A stretch of 32,398 bases of DNA from the NCBI GenBank assembly GCA_025201705.1, contig MU616915.1, forward strand, positions 1 through 32,398. The letters are read 5' to 3'. The notes beneath the pieces were generated by a model, which saw nothing but the letters and a program-made list of their open reading frames with translations, was not told the origin of the DNA and did no database searches. The position numbers were made by a program, and so were the translations under genes. The stretch comes from Dissophora ornata. Lineage: Eukaryota; Mortierellomycota; Mortierellomycetes; Mortierellales; Mortierellaceae. Of the stretch, positions 31,136 to 32,398 are shown one piece after another (the first letter of the stretch is position 1; the number at the start of each line of letters is the position of its first letter).

Positions 31136-32398
31136 ATGAGCCAAGATACCGCACCCACCACTCAGGTTCACATCGAGGAGGATGGCCACAAGGTCTTTGT
31201 TGGCAACCTCTCCTTCCAGACCACCGAGGCCCAGCTCGCTGAACTCTTCAGCACGCCCACCCCTGTGTAAGTGCTCGGCCCATTTATATCGCTTGTTTGG
31301 GCATTCACACCTAGCCGTTGGACAGCTCGGGAGGCAAAAAAAGGAACACCATCCAGGAATAGATGATGGAGCAAATGGACACCTGGACCTGATGGACGCG
31401 CCAGAGGAACAGATGATGGCCAGCGCGGACCAGCGTAGCCAATGAAGAGCAAGGGATTTAAAAAAAGAGACATTGAGATGAAAGTCGAGAACGTGAGTGC
31501 GCTAATCGACAGCTCGCGCTCTCGGTTCCTTCTCACACCTCCAACGCCCCCAACGCTTCTCGACCCCCCCCCCCACACCCCCTATCTCCTCTCCCGCCCA
31601 TACCTTTCGCTCGTTCTCGTTCACTTCTTTCCGTCTGTCTTTTCTACCTTTTCTACCTCTTCTACCATTTTTTTTATTTTTATTGTGTGTTTACTGCTTG
31701 CGACACGAGCACGCGCGCGTTTTTGGTGAGCAGCTCGAGCTGTCTGGACAGGTGTCTGGTGCTCTCAATTCTTCCAACGAGTCGTTTGTTCGATCGAATT
31801 CACACATTCTGCGCCATCACTTGTTCCCACCGTGGTATCCTCCTCCAATCATCCCATCTTATCACTTATGAATGTTCTCTTGTTCATAACCGACGATCAA
31901 GAGATAATAAATACCCTTGAACAATAGACACTTCCATCAGTGCTGACATGATTTTTCATCACCCCGCTTCAAAATTATAGCCTGAAGGCCAAGATCATCA
32001 CCCGTGGAACCCGCTCTCTTGGATTCGGTTTTGTTGCCTACGAGACCTTGGTCCAGGCTGAGGAAGCCGCTGATGCTCTCAACAAGACCGAGCTGGATGG
32101 TCGCGAGATCAATGTCGAGATTGCCAGGCCCCGCGTCGAGCGCGCCCCTGCTGCCCCCAGGGAGAGGACTCCCAGACAGCCCAAGGGTGAGAACAAGGAT
32201 GCTGCCGAGGCTGGTGATGCTTCTGAGCCAAAGCCCAGGACCGGTCGTAACGCTCGTTCCCGCGCCAACCGCAAAAACCGCAACAAGGCTCGCGTAAGTG
32301 TTTTATTCATGCCTATGAATCTGTATTGCATGTGTTTTTTGTTGTTTTTTTTATATCTGATTATGAAATCGATTCTGATTGTTGCATCTTTTTTTTTT
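31136..32398 (+). CDS. RRM-domain RNA-binding protein, 3' end outside the window
   Basis: A single RRM is split over two exons, 31136-31266 and 31981-32293, encoding 148 aa so far. A GTAAGT donor at 32294 shows that it continues beyond the window. RNP2 is VFVGNLSF (residues 20-27) and the RNP1 position is LGFGFVAY (57-64), followed by an ALNKTELDGREINVEIARPR helix and last strand. After the RRM come Pro/Glu/Ala-rich residues and a basic Arg/Asn/Lys tail, typical of RNA-binding linkers. A second RRM may lie past the end. The first intron (714 bases) is much longer than its neighbours and includes a C/T-rich block at 31520-31680 resembling a fungal promoter leader. Which RRM family it belongs to I cannot say. 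Confidence 0.85.

Noticed and set aside
31353..31420. Box C/D snoRNA in the RRM gene intron
   Set aside because: C-box-like ATGATGG and a CTGA are present, but the spacing is too short and there is no terminal stem.

Overview
The window is nuclear DNA from an intron-rich fungus. Introns are mostly 60-330 nt with GT...AG ends, genes are compact, and several clear eukaryotic orthologues are present. A UDP-glucose dehydrogenase (glucuronate-containing walls are typical of Mucoromycota), a BLOC-1 subunit, a formin with an unusual N-terminus and Helitron and LINE-like relics fit an early-diverging filamentous fungus such as a Mortierella relative. That placement is inference; no rRNA or marker gene is here to prove it.

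Layout. 584-1813 (-): six-pass membrane protein with a His/Pro/Gly-rich loop and a KYADE repeat, family unknown. 1814-5039: mostly non-coding, with a C/A-rich element bounded by a 17-bp inverted repeat (4374-4655). 5040-7093 (-): UDP-glucose 6-dehydrogenase, 3 exons. 7094-9677: no supported gene. 9678-17898 (+): a diaphanous-type formin that I resolve into 22 exons (2068 aa) with an N-terminal Ras-association-like region, GBD, FH3, coiled coil, FH1, FH2 and DAD. 18299-18673: a short retro-inserted sequence with a poly(A) tail and a perfect 18-bp target-site duplication. 18795-18867: tRNA-Arg(CCU). 19113-19771 (+): a four-exon BLOC1S1 gene, invisible to simple ORF finding. 19818-20876: a frameshifted Helitron/Pif1-type helicase relic. 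21096-21601 (+): SNU13. 22755-28444 (+): a 1840-aa PHD-finger protein of the Spp1/CFP1 (Set1/COMPASS) class with a very long Gln/His-rich N-terminus. 29082-30187 (-): TIM17, 4 exons. 31136-end (+): an RRM protein that runs off the window.

The genes are unlinked housekeeping functions (wall precursor synthesis, actin polymerisation, endosome/lysosome biogenesis, splicing, H3K4 methylation, mitochondrial import, RNA binding). There is no operon-like or pathway cluster, and I see no convincing evidence for a wholly new system. The accessory signal is concentrated at 18.3-20.9 kb, where a retro-insertion, a tRNA gene, a tiny conserved gene and a Helitron relic lie side by side. The most interesting protein architecture is the RA-like formin. 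All splice sites were assigned by eye from reading frame, GT/AG consensus and family conservation. No transcript data or database search was used.
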